In this document: positions 17,621 through 25,997 of the stretch, one piece after another | Numbering within the stretch: position 1 is the stretch's first letter | Layout of the letters: every line of letters begins with the position of its first letter | NCBI GenBank assembly: GCA_964474755.1 | Contig: CAYYUG010000004.1 | Coordinates: forward strand, 66,438 to 130,437 | Origin: GCA-2717185 sp964474755 | GTDB lineage: Bacteria; Pseudomonadota; Alphaproteobacteria; UBA8366; GCA-2717185 | Length of the DNA: 64,000 nt | Direction: 5' to 3' | Made by a program: the position numbers and the translations under genes | Notes under the pieces: model-generated | What the model saw: the letters and a program-made list of their open reading frames with translations, nothing else | Databases searched by the model: none | What the model was told of the DNA's origin: nothing

Positions 17621-18859
17621 ATGGCCAGCGGTTCGCCTCATAAGGGCGACGGCGCCCAGCCAGATAGTCGCTACGCTTGGCAGCGACTTTTGATTGCCCT
17701 CGGTCTCGCCACAATCGGAGGCATCGGTCTTTGGTCCGTCGTCGTCACGCTACCTGCAATCGAGGCGGAATTCGGTGTCGACCGAGGCGGCGCATCGGTT
17801 CCTTTTTCAGCAACAATGATTGGCTTCGCCGTTGGCGGTATCCTGATGGGCCGCCTGACTGACAAATTCGGGGTCAGAACGCCAGTCATTCTTGGATCTA
17901 TCTCGATCTCTCTTGGATACATTCTGGCTTCGCAAGCGAGCAGTATGTGGCAGTTCACCCTTGCGCAGGCCTTTCTGATCGGCATGTTCGGTAGTTCCTC
18001 GACTTTCGGACCGCTGGTCGCCGATGTGACACTCTGGTTCGTCCGTCGGCGTGGAATTGCCGTTGCCATCGTCGCAAGCGGCAACTATCTGGCTGGCACA
18101 ATCTGGCCGCCACTTCTGCAATACGCGATCGACGCTTTCGGATGGCGCATGGCGCATCTGAGCATCGGCGTGTTTTGCCTAGTGACCATGCCACCTCTGG
18201 CACTCGCGCTGGGTAAGAAAACAGTATTCGAGGAAACAAACATACTCGCCAATAGCCGAAACCTGGTGGCGAAGATGCAGATGTCACCATCAAAAATCCA
18301 GGCATTAATTGTTATCGCTGGCTTCGCCTGCTGCATGGCCATGGCCATGCCGCAAGTTCACATCGTCGCCTATTGTGGCGATCTCGGTTTTGGAGTGGCT
18401 CGCGGGGCAGAAATGCTTTCGCTGATGTTGGGTTTCGGCATCGTCAGCCGTCTTATCTCCGGCTGGATAGCCGATCGCATCGGCGGACTGCGCACCCTGT
18501 TACTAGGCTCCAGCCTGCAATGTCTCGCCCTATTTTTCTACATTCCCTTTGACGGATTGGTCTCACTTTACATCGTCTCCGCCCTGTTCGGCCTGTCCCA
18601 AGGTGGCATCGTGCCGAGTTATGCGCTGATCGTTCGTGAATATTTCCCTGCTCGGGAAGCCGGGGCGCGGGTAAGCTTGGTATTGATGATCACCATCGTC
18701 GGCATGGCCGTCGGCGGTTGGATGTCCGGCGAGATCTACGACCTGACCGGCTCCTACCGAATGGCTTTTCTCAGCGGCATCGCCTGGAACCTGCTCAACA
18801 TGTCTATCGCGTTCTGGCTACTGGCGGGGCGGCAAAAATCAACATCCGCGACGGCCTGA
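17621..18859 (+). CDS. Major facilitator superfamily transporter
   Basis: This 412-residue integral membrane protein has about 12 hydrophobic segments and the loop 2-3 signature GRLTDKFGVR, characteristic of MFS carriers; a second, related loop (WIADRIGGLR) is in the C-terminal half. The oxalate/formate antiporter-like and monocarboxylate-type MFS have this look. It probably moves a small organic acid across the inner membrane. The frame is open to a TTG at 17540 and a GTG at 17603; the ATG at 17621 with an AAGG upstream gives a normal cytoplasmic N-terminus and is preferred. It is divergent from the deacylase and ends 21 bases from the convergent HD gene. Confidence 0.87.
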   Translation: MASGSPHKGDGAQPDSRYAWQRLLIALGLATIGGIGLWSVVVTLPAIEAEFGVDRGGASVPFSATMIGFAVGGILMGRLTDKFGVRTPVILGSISISLGYILASQASSMWQFTLAQAFLIGMFGSSSTFGPLVADVTLWFVRRRGIAVAIVASGNYLAGTIWPPLLQYAIDAFGWRMAHLSIGVFCLVTMPPLALALGKKTVFEETNILANSRNLVAKMQMSPSKIQALIVIAGFACCMAMAMPQVHIVAYCGDLGFGVARGAEMLSLMLGFGIVSRLISGWIADRIGGLRTLLLGSSLQCLALFFYIPFDGLVSLYIVSALFGLSQGGIVPSYALIVREYFPAREAGARVSLVLMITIVGMAVGGWMSGEIYDLTGSYRMAFLSGIAWNLLNMSIAFWLLAGRQKSTSATA

Positions 18860-18880
18860 TCATCAGAGTGATTCCCACGT

Positions 18881-19462
18881 CTAAGGCTGCTTTGTTCGTT
18901 CCTGCCAAGGTTCGCGGGCGAAGATGCGGTGCACCATCGGTTCGAAGGCCGAGAGCGGCATAGTATCGTAGTCAGGATCGAAGGATGCCTGGTCCCATTT
19001 CTCGCAAAATTCGACGCATTGTTGGAAAGCTGGATGGCCAATATAACGGTCGCGGGCTTTGCGGTTTTTACCCACATGATGGAAGTAGAAATATCCTTGG
19101 AAGAGGCCGTGATGCCGTATCACCCAATAGGTGTTCCAGCCGACATAGGGCCGGATAATTTCACCGGCGAACTGGTCATGATTGTCCGGCGCGAACGGCA
19201 CACCTATATCGTGCAAGAGGGCCGCCACCACCATCTCTTCTTTGGCACCATCACGAAACGCACGGCTCGCGCTTTGCAACGAGTGTTCGCGTGCGTCCAC
19301 ATGCTCTCCGGGGATACCTTCGAGCACATTATCCACATAGGCGATGAGGCGTCCGGGCGTAAGCTTCTGATAGGAAACGGCGTTTTCAGCCATCAGCATA
19401 TAATCCGCCTTCGTCCCATCCTTCATCCGCAGGTAGCTGACCTTTTGGGCTCGTTCAGACAT
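18881..19462 (-). CDS. HD-domain protein resembling PhnZ/TmpB-type di-iron oxygenases
   Basis: This 193-residue HD-domain protein has GEHVDAREHSLQSA, AALLHDIG (the HD pair), a following NHDQFAGE and an RHHG segment, all ligand positions for a two-metal HD site, then EFCEKWDQASFDPDY near the C-terminus. From memory of PhnZ, which oxidatively cleaves hydroxyphosphonates, the GE-x5-EHSLQ spacing, EMV-AALLHDIG and NHEE-type His line up closely. The PhnZ tyrosine three residues before the Glu is Ile here, which argues for another substrate. Plain HD hydrolase activity remains possible. The gene starts 18 bases after the acyl-CoA-synthetase-like stop on the same strand, so the two are likely co-transcribed. 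Confidence 0.8.
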   Translation of the reverse strand: MSERAQKVSYLRMKDGTKADYMLMAENAVSYQKLTPGRLIAYVDNVLEGIPGEHVDAREHSLQSASRAFRDGAKEEMVVAALLHDIGVPFAPDNHDQFAGEIIRPYVGWNTYWVIRHHGLFQGYFYFHHVGKNRKARDRYIGHPAFQQCVEFCEKWDQASFDPDYDTMPLSAFEPMVHRIFAREPWQERTKQP

Positions 19463-19480
19463 AATAATTCTCCTGCGTCG

Positions 19481-21457
19481 TTAATTTGAATCCGACGTGC
19501 GTACCCGTAATTCCTCAACCGCCTCGGGATTGACCAGCGACGACAGGTCGCCCGCCGGATCGCCCAGCACAACAGAACGAACCACGCGGCGCATGATCTT
19601 CATATTGCGGGTCTTCGGCAGGTCGGATACGAACAGAATATCACGCGGACGGTAGGAACGGCCGAGTGCATCGGTGACCGCGTTAGACAAGATGCCACGC
19701 AGCCCATCATTACCCTCCTCTCCCGGCATCGGCACGCAGACGCAACACAATGCAGCACCCTTTACCGGGTCGGGCACACCAATCACCGCCGCTTCGGAGA
19801 TGCGACCGCTCGACATCAGGGCTCCTTCGATTTCGGTTGGCCCTGTGCGCTTACCGGAGATGTTAATGACGTCGTCGGAACGGCCGGTCACATGCCAGTA
19901 GCCGTCTTCATCGATCATTGCCCAATCACCCTGACGCCACTTGTCACCATACATACTCCAATAGCCGTCAAGATAACGATCGTCATCACGCCAAAGACCT
20001 CTCGTATTGCCGATGGAGGGCGTGGTCATTACCAGCTCGCCGAGCATGCCCGGCGTGGCTGGGTTACCATCAACATCTACAACCTTCGCACCCGTTCCCG
20101 GCATAGGACCGGAGAAGGTCCCCGGCTTCATCGGTTCCAAGATGCCACTTGAAATAATTCCGCCGAAACATTCGGTTCCACCGCAATAATTCAGTATTGG
20201 CAGACGTTCATCACCGACACGCTGGAACAGCCAGCGCCAAGCGTCTTCCGTCCAGGGTTCGCCGGTCGATGCCATAATCCGAAGTTTTGAATAATCGAAA
20301 TTACTGACCTCGTCGCCATAGCGCATCATTCCACGAACGGTTGTTGGCGCGATCCCAAGCCAGGTCACGTCATACTCCTGTATTAGACGCCAGTGGCGCG
20401 TTGTATCGGGATAGTCAGGCGTCCCTTCGGCAACAACCAACGATCCGCCGAAGAAGCTGGTAGCCAATCCAGTGAAAGGCCCGACGACCCAGCCCATATC
20501 GCTTACCCACATCATCCGGTCGGATGCTTTGAAGTCGAAACATAATCCGATATCGAGGGCTAGCTTGCCAATTGACCCACAATGGGTAGCAATGACACCC
20601 TTCGGCTTGCCGGTAGTTCCCGAGGTATAAACAAGGAACGCCATGTCCTCGGCGCTCATCTCTTCGGTGGGCGTGTCGGTCGGCTTGCACGCTGTCTCCT
20701 CGTGCCACCAATGATCTCGACCTTCGGTCATCGGACAGTCGATCCGGTCACCAAGCCGTTCAACCACGAACACATCACAGACCGTCGAGCATTGGTAGAG
20801 CGCTTCATCTAGAACTGCCTTCATGGCGCCCTCGCTACCGCGGCGCAACGTACCATCGACGGTCACAACCGCCTTCGCCTCTGCGTCGTTGAGGCGCACG
20901 GCAATCGGTTGGGGCCCAAAGCCGGAGAACAGCGGCAGCACAGCAGCGCCTACCTTCATGATAGCAAACATCGCCGCATAACTCTCCGGAAGCATCGGAA
21001 GATAAAGGCCTACGACATCACCCTTGCCGATGCCCCGTGCCTTCAGCGCTGCCGCGAACCGGCAAATTTCCCCATCCATGTCCTGATAAGTGAGCGACCG
21101 CGTCTCGCCATCCTCTCCCTCCCATTTAATCCATACCTTTTCCCATATTGGTGTCCCACGATGTTTGTCGATGCAGTTAAAAACGACGTTGGTCGTCCCA
21201 TCAACGCACCAAACCGGCCATTGAATACCCTTCGATGTGTCGAGAACCTGGCTGTAGGGTTTGTAAAAGCGGATATCGAGAAACTTCAATAATGCGTCCC
21301 AATACCATTGCGGGTCAGCGTCTGCGCTGGCACATAGGGCGGCGCGATCAGGCAGCTCTACTTGGTCAAGAAAAGCCTGCATGCGGCTCTCTCGACGCAA
21401 TTTTTCCGAAGGGCGCCAAACGATTTCATCGCCCAGGGATTTATGGATATTTGACAT
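19481..21457 (-). CDS. Acetyl/acetoacetyl-CoA-synthetase-like AMP-forming ligase
   Basis: This 658-residue ANL-superfamily enzyme has the length and N-terminal extension of the acetyl-CoA and acetoacetyl-CoA synthetases. Seen are the P-loop YTSGTTGKPKG, the adenine motif CGGTECFGG, the hinge-region GRSDDVINISGKR and a C-terminal Lys in RNMKIMRR. It activates a carboxylate with ATP and then CoA. The frame is open up to 21664, but that stretch overlaps the divergent GFA gene; the ATG at 21457 is preferred though its Shine-Dalgarno (GGAC) is weak. The HD protein follows 18 bases later. Coupling of an acid-CoA ligase to an HD oxygenase-like protein suggests that a cleaved or released acid is activated (inference). 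Confidence 0.87.
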   Translation of the reverse strand: MSNIHKSLGDEIVWRPSEKLRRESRMQAFLDQVELPDRAALCASADADPQWYWDALLKFLDIRFYKPYSQVLDTSKGIQWPVWCVDGTTNVVFNCIDKHRGTPIWEKVWIKWEGEDGETRSLTYQDMDGEICRFAAALKARGIGKGDVVGLYLPMLPESYAAMFAIMKVGAAVLPLFSGFGPQPIAVRLNDAEAKAVVTVDGTLRRGSEGAMKAVLDEALYQCSTVCDVFVVERLGDRIDCPMTEGRDHWWHEETACKPTDTPTEEMSAEDMAFLVYTSGTTGKPKGVIATHCGSIGKLALDIGLCFDFKASDRMMWVSDMGWVVGPFTGLATSFFGGSLVVAEGTPDYPDTTRHWRLIQEYDVTWLGIAPTTVRGMMRYGDEVSNFDYSKLRIMASTGEPWTEDAWRWLFQRVGDERLPILNYCGGTECFGGIISSGILEPMKPGTFSGPMPGTGAKVVDVDGNPATPGMLGELVMTTPSIGNTRGLWRDDDRYLDGYWSMYGDKWRQGDWAMIDEDGYWHVTGRSDDVINISGKRTGPTEIEGALMSSGRISEAAVIGVPDPVKGAALCCVCVPMPGEEGNDGLRGILSNAVTDALGRSYRPRDILFVSDLPKTRNMKIMRRVVRSVVLGDPAGDLSSLVNPEAVEELRVRTSDSN

Positions 21458-21573
21458 GTTATTTTGTCCAAGCCTGTGGAACGGGCAGCATAGCGAAACA
21501 AATCGTTCTGCGCGCCCTTCGCACGGTATAGGAGTGAGCGGTAGAATACTGATGACGATAAGTAGAGGACGTA

Positions 21574-21999
21574 ATGCATCATTTCCACGGTAGTTGCCAT
21601 TGCGGCAACCTCGAAGTCGACTATCAGACAACCGTTGCGGCAGAAGACTCCGCAGTGCGGGCATGCCAATGCTCGTTCTGTCGCAAACATGACGCGCGGG
21701 CTCTATCCGATCCTGCCGGGTCGATAGAAATTACAGCACGAGAACCGGAATTCCTCGAGCGCTATCAATTCGGCTTAAAGGTAATCGAGTTCCTTTTCTG
21801 CAGAAAATGCGGCGTCTACGTCTCTGCCTTTCGGCAGGATGGGCATGATGCCTACGCGAACGTGATGGTGAACGTTCTGGACAAGCGCACCCAATTTCCA
21901 GAACCAGGCCCAGTCGATCTCGATGGCGAGAGTAGCGAGAACAAGGCGAACCGGCATCGCACAAAGTGGACGCCAGCACGACTCAACCTGAGCGATTAG
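21574..21999 (+). CDS. GFA-family (Mss4-like) zinc protein
   Basis: This 141-residue protein belongs to the family of glutathione-dependent formaldehyde-activating enzyme Gfa. The zinc cysteines are all present: Cys8 and Cys10 (GSCHCGN), Cys31, Cys33 and Cys36 (CQCSFC), and Cys76 and Cys79 (CRKCG). Most bacterial members have no proven reaction, so activity on formaldehyde/glutathione adducts is only one option. The gene is divergent from the CoA ligase and its stop overlaps the convergent TauD-type gene by 4 bases. Confidence 0.87.
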   Translation: MHHFHGSCHCGNLEVDYQTTVAAEDSAVRACQCSFCRKHDARALSDPAGSIEITAREPEFLERYQFGLKVIEFLFCRKCGVYVSAFRQDGHDAYANVMVNVLDKRTQFPEPGPVDLDGESSENKANRHRTKWTPARLNLSD

Positions 22000-22844
22000 G
22001 CTGGTGGCGCCTCCGCTGCGAAGGTCGTACGATGCATGAGGCGCCGCAGCGGTAGATCGTAGTCCTGAATCGCTAGGTGCTGCACTGTACAATTATCCCA
22101 GATCAGCACATCGCCTTCTCGCCATTGATGGCGATAAATGTATTCAGGCCGAATAATATGGTCAGCTAAGGCTTCGATCAGACGCTGAGCCTCGTCGTCA
22201 TCAATTCCCACGATACCAGTACTATCGTCGCGCATCACGTAGAGACATTTGCGACCGGTATAGGGATGGGTGCGAACAATTGGATGGGTCACCGGCGGGA
22301 AACGGTCACGTTGTTCTTGGGTAATCACTTGAGCGCGCTTGCGCCCTGCAAAATCGAACACCGCCCGACTGCTCTCTAGGCGAACCTTCATCTCTTCCGG
22401 CAAATCGTCGTAGGCGGCATGGGTTGCCGCGAAGCAGGTGTCGCCCAAAGTAAGGCCGTCCTGCCGCGGTATCTCGCGTGCGCATAAGATCGTTCCACGC
22501 GGCGGCTGCGCCGTGTAGCACATATCGCTGTGCCAATGTTGACCGGCTCGTTTGACGCCTATATCACGGCCATCTTCCTCGATATTGGAAATCACAACGA
22601 CGCCGGGATAATCATCTAGACCATGATCCTCACCGAAGACGTTAAGGTGCAGGTCACCAAAACGCTCAGTAAAAGCGAGTAGGCCGTCAGGTGTAATAGA
22701 TTGGTTGCGAAAAAAAATCACGCCGTGCGCGTTAAATGCGTTCTCGATTTTGCCGAATAGGTTGTCGCCTAGTGGTTGCGATAGATCGACCCCACGTAAT
22801 TCAGCGCCAACCGGTGCAGCTGTTTCGATGACATCAATCGCCAT
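21996..22844 (-). CDS. TauD/TfdA-family 2-oxoglutarate/Fe(II) dioxygenase
   Basis: This 282-residue dioxygenase has an iron triad visible as His105 and Asp107 (HWHSDMCYT) and His271 (RLMHRTTF), followed by the 2-oxoglutarate Arg region. An additional His103 precedes the motif. It is only moderately similar to the enzyme at 14935, so this is not a recent duplication. It is on the same strand as the CoA ligase and HD genes further on, with the GFA gene on the opposite strand between them. A TauD-like plus HD-oxygenase pairing is known for phosphonate breakdown (TmpA/TmpB), which makes a joint role worth testing. The ATG has AAGGA upstream. Confidence 0.9.
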   Translation of the reverse strand: MAIDVIETAAPVGAELRGVDLSQPLGDNLFGKIENAFNAHGVIFFRNQSITPDGLLAFTERFGDLHLNVFGEDHGLDDYPGVVVISNIEEDGRDIGVKRAGQHWHSDMCYTAQPPRGTILCAREIPRQDGLTLGDTCFAATHAAYDDLPEEMKVRLESSRAVFDFAGRKRAQVITQEQRDRFPPVTHPIVRTHPYTGRKCLYVMRDDSTGIVGIDDDEAQRLIEALADHIIRPEYIYRHQWREGDVLIWDNCTVQHLAIQDYDLPLRRLMHRTTFAAEAPPA

Positions 22845-23220
22845 GGTTCGGTCCTTTCTTGCGAGGAAAGCGTCACCTTTAAATCAATAGCCTTGATGAT
22901 GGCGAAATAATGTACCTCGAGTCAAAATTTACCACGATACCGTCTCAATTAACGCGCGGGAAAGGTGTCCCGCATGCTCGTGGGGTGAATGAGCGTCGTC
23001 GCCCTGTGTTTGCTCGGTAGGGACCGGCCTGTGGAATGAAGCGTTTCGATTGACCAAAGCAGTGGACCTTCGGCCATAAAGTTGGTGGACCGGGCAATCG
23101 CCCTTATCGCGGAAAAAACCCAGTGTCTGCGTAGCGGCAGGTGATCCCATATTTGTGCAATCGATTGCCCGAACCCACCGTTCCCGCCATATTACGTCAA
23201 GATGGAACGGACTAAGCAGT
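22845..23220. other. Divergent intergenic region before the 4-hydroxybenzoyl-CoA-reductase-like cluster
   Basis: About 375 bases between the TauD-type gene and the 2Fe-2S subunit gene. A short perfect stem (GCGGGA/TCCCGC around a 6-base loop, 22956-22973) is present but has no T-run. The region should hold promoters for both divergent units; no clear -35/-10 pair, riboswitch or RNA gene was recognised. Confidence 0.4.
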
Positions 23221-23682
23221 ATGAAATCGATCCTTTCAATCACGGTTAACGGTGCAGCGCGGCAAGACGCCGTCGCTGATAATCTGCTACTGATCGACTA
23301 TCTGCGCGACGTAGTCGGTCTAACCGGCACAAAGATGGGCTGTGACGGCGGCGAATGCGGTGCATGCACTGTCCTGGTCGATGGCAAGCCGCGTCACAGC
23401 TGCCTGTCACTAGCGCAGAGTTGCGGCGGCTCCCATGTGGAAAGTATCGAGGCGCTGGCAGACCAGAGTCGGATGTCACGGCTTCAGCTGGCATTTCACG
23501 AGAAGCTCGGCGCGCAATGCGGTATCTGCACACCCGGCATGGTCATGGCGGCAGAAGGTCTGTTGCGGCGAAACCCACAACCGAGCGAGAAGGAAATCCG
23601 TGAGTATCTGGGTGCAAATATCTGCCGCTGCACCGGCTACGTAAAGATCATCGAAGCCGTTCAGGTGGCCTCCGGGCCATGA
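23221..23682 (+). CDS. Xanthine-dehydrogenase-family 2Fe-2S subunit (4-hydroxybenzoyl-CoA reductase gamma-like)
   Basis: This 153-residue small subunit is of a molybdenum hydroxylase. The N-terminal plant-type ferredoxin domain has GCDGGECGACTVLVDG and a further Cys in HSCLSL; the second cluster domain has CGICTPGM and CRCTGY. It relays electrons between the molybdenum and FAD subunits. The frame is open to 23155, but the ATG at 23221 starts directly at the conserved ferredoxin N-terminus. The stop overlaps the next ATG (ATGA), showing coupled translation. The cluster order is small, large, FAD subunit. Confidence 0.92.
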   Translation: MKSILSITVNGAARQDAVADNLLLIDYLRDVVGLTGTKMGCDGGECGACTVLVDGKPRHSCLSLAQSCGGSHVESIEALADQSRMSRLQLAFHEKLGAQCGICTPGMVMAAEGLLRRNPQPSEKEIREYLGANICRCTGYVKIIEAVQVASGP

Positions 23683-25997
23683 CTGATATAGTCCTGCCTG
23701 CGCACCCGATTGGGTCGCGCGTTCCCCTCCTGGACGGGCCTGATAAATTGATGGGCCGGGCACGCTATACCGCAGACCTACCAGCACAGGGAGCGCTGGC
23801 AGGTAAAATTTTGCGTAGTGCCAAAGGGCATGCGGAGATCGTAGCCGTCGACACCAGCACCGCCGAAGCGATGCCCGGCGTGGTCGCCGTGGTCACCGGA
23901 ATAGACTGCGACAAAACCTTCGGCGTCCTGCCAATCGCAATGAATGAATTTCCTCTGGCGCGCGACCGTGTACGCTATCGCGGTGAGCCGGTGGCCGCCG
24001 TAGCCGCCCGGGACGAAGCCACTGCTCTGGCCGCGCTGAAGCAGATCAAAGTGACCTACAAAGAACTGCCTGCATATTATAGTACGGCAGAAGCAATGGC
24101 GCCGGATGCTATCGATCTACATGACAAACGCCCCGGCAATGTTGAACGGCGGACCGAATTCGATCTCGGTGACGTGGATGGCGGGTTCGCCAAAGCAGCA
24201 CTCGTACACGAGGACACCTACCGCTGCGCTGAGGTCTGCCAGGTTCAAATAGAACCGCACGCCGCACTCGCCGAATATGATGCGGAGCGCGACCAACTGA
24301 CCGTCCAATGCAGCACCCAGGTACCCTACTATGTCCACCTAATGCTCGCCCGCTGCCTTGACATGCCAAAAAGCCGCATCCACGTCATTAAGCCGCATGT
24401 TGGCGGCGGTTTCGGCTGCCGCACCGAGACCTTACATGTCGAGCTAATCTGCGGCCTGCTGGCACGCAAGGCTGGCGGCGTGGTGCGCATCGTGCTGACA
24501 CGCGAGGAAACCTTCATCACCCATCGCGGCCGACCGGAAACCGAAATCCGGCTCAAGGTGGGCATGGCAAAGGATGGCTGCATCACGGCCGTGGAATGCG
24601 ATAGTCTGCAACGCGGCGGCGCCTACAGCGGATATGGCATCGTCACAAACCTGTATGCAGGATCATTGCTCTACGCACTCTACGACATCACCTCGGTTCG
24701 CTATACCGGCACACGCGCTCTGACAAACACACCGCCCTGCGGAGCAATGCGAGGCCATGGCACGGTCAATATCCGCTTCGCCTTCGAGGCCCATCTCGAT
24801 GCGATGGCGGAGCGGCTTGGGCTCGATCCCTTCACCTTGCGGCGTACCAATTTGCTGCAGGCCCCGACCTTCACCGAGAACGATTTAATGGTGAAGAGTT
24901 ACGGTCTGCCTGAATGCCTCAACTGGGTCGAAGAAGCGAGCGGTTGGAAAAACCGAAAGGGCACACTGCCGGCAGGTCACGGTCTTGGCATGGCTTGTTC
25001 CCACTATGTCAGCGGGGCTTCGAAACCGGTTCACTGGACCGGCGAGCCGCACGCCGTGGTAAATCTCAAGCTTGATTTTGACGGCGCCATAGTCCTGCTG
25101 ACCGGCGCAGCGGAGATCGGTCAAGGTTCCTCCACCGTGCTGGCGCAATGCGTAGCGGAGGTGATGGGGCTCGAACTATCGCGTATCCGCGTCGTGGCCA
25201 GCGACAGCCGGGTTACACCAAAGGACAATGGGTCCTATTCATCCCGTGTCACTTTCATGGTCGGCAATGCGGCAATCGAGGCGGCAGAGAACCTGAAGGG
25301 TGTCCTGATCGAAGCGGCCGCCAAAAAACTCGACGCTCAGCCGCAGGACGTCGAATGTTTGGGTGAGGTCTACCGCGCGGCAAGCCAGGATCGCGGCATC
25401 GATTTCGAGGACGTAGTCGCTGCGGCACTGGAAGACAAGGGTACCATCACCACGAAGGGCACTTTTTCGACCATTTCGGACTCACATGGCGGCAAAAAGT
25501 ACCGGGGCGCGGCAATCGGCGGCACGATGGGCTTCAGCTACGCCGCGCAGGTGGTAGAGGTCTCGGTCGACCCCGATACCGCCGACGTTACCATTGAGAA
25601 GGTCTGGGTCGCGCACGACTGCGGCTACGCCCTAAACCCGCTGACCGTCGAAGGCCAAGTACAAGGCTCGGTCTGGATGGGCATTGGCCAGGCGATGAGC
25701 GAAGAGACCCGTTTCCACAATGGCATGCCGATCGCCGCCAATATGCTCGACTACCGGGTACCAACCATTGTCGAATCACCGGATATCGAGGTAAAGATCA
25801 TCGAGAGCATCGACCCGCACGGCCCGTTTGGCGCCAAGGAAGCCGGCGAAGGCTCGCTCAGCGGCTTTCCCGGCGCGGTCGCTGCTGCTATCGCCGACGC
25901 GATAGGCCACCGCGTCACAGAATTGCCAATTACCCCAGACCGCCTGATGGCAGCGATCGAGACGTATGAAAAAGCGCAGCGAGTGGGGGCTGTGTGA
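23679..25997 (+). CDS. Molybdopterin-binding subunit, 4-hydroxybenzoyl-CoA reductase alpha-like
   Basis: This 772-residue large subunit is of the xanthine dehydrogenase family. An aldehyde-oxidase a/b-hammerhead domain (about 15-125) is followed by the molybdopterin-binding region with PHVGGGFGCRTE, CGAMRGHG, AEIGQGSSTVLAQ and the late catalytic-Glu motif GPFGAKEAGEGS. It binds Mo-cytosine-dinucleotide or similar and carries the active site. Together with the FAD subunit downstream, which has the extra cluster loop, it is best placed in the 4-hydroxybenzoyl-CoA reductase group. True activity on that CoA ester is not proven, and other aromatic or heterocyclic acyl-CoAs are possible. Overlaps of 4 bases with both neighbours mark a tight operon. 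Confidence 0.9.
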   Translation: MTDIVLPAHPIGSRVPLLDGPDKLMGRARYTADLPAQGALAGKILRSAKGHAEIVAVDTSTAEAMPGVVAVVTGIDCDKTFGVLPIAMNEFPLARDRVRYRGEPVAAVAARDEATALAALKQIKVTYKELPAYYSTAEAMAPDAIDLHDKRPGNVERRTEFDLGDVDGGFAKAALVHEDTYRCAEVCQVQIEPHAALAEYDAERDQLTVQCSTQVPYYVHLMLARCLDMPKSRIHVIKPHVGGGFGCRTETLHVELICGLLARKAGGVVRIVLTREETFITHRGRPETEIRLKVGMAKDGCITAVECDSLQRGGAYSGYGIVTNLYAGSLLYALYDITSVRYTGTRALTNTPPCGAMRGHGTVNIRFAFEAHLDAMAERLGLDPFTLRRTNLLQAPTFTENDLMVKSYGLPECLNWVEEASGWKNRKGTLPAGHGLGMACSHYVSGASKPVHWTGEPHAVVNLKLDFDGAIVLLTGAAEIGQGSSTVLAQCVAEVMGLELSRIRVVASDSRVTPKDNGSYSSRVTFMVGNAAIEAAENLKGVLIEAAAKKLDAQPQDVECLGEVYRAASQDRGIDFEDVVAAALEDKGTITTKGTFSTISDSHGGKKYRGAAIGGTMGFSYAAQVVEVSVDPDTADVTIEKVWVAHDCGYALNPLTVEGQVQGSVWMGIGQAMSEETRFHNGMPIAANMLDYRVPTIVESPDIEVKIIESIDPHGPFGAKEAGEGSLSGFPGAVAAAIADAIGHRVTELPITPDRLMAAIETYEKAQRVGAV

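Noticed and set aside
22956..22973. GCGGGA/TCCCGC hairpin as a terminator
   Set aside because: It lies upstream of both divergent genes and has no T-run.
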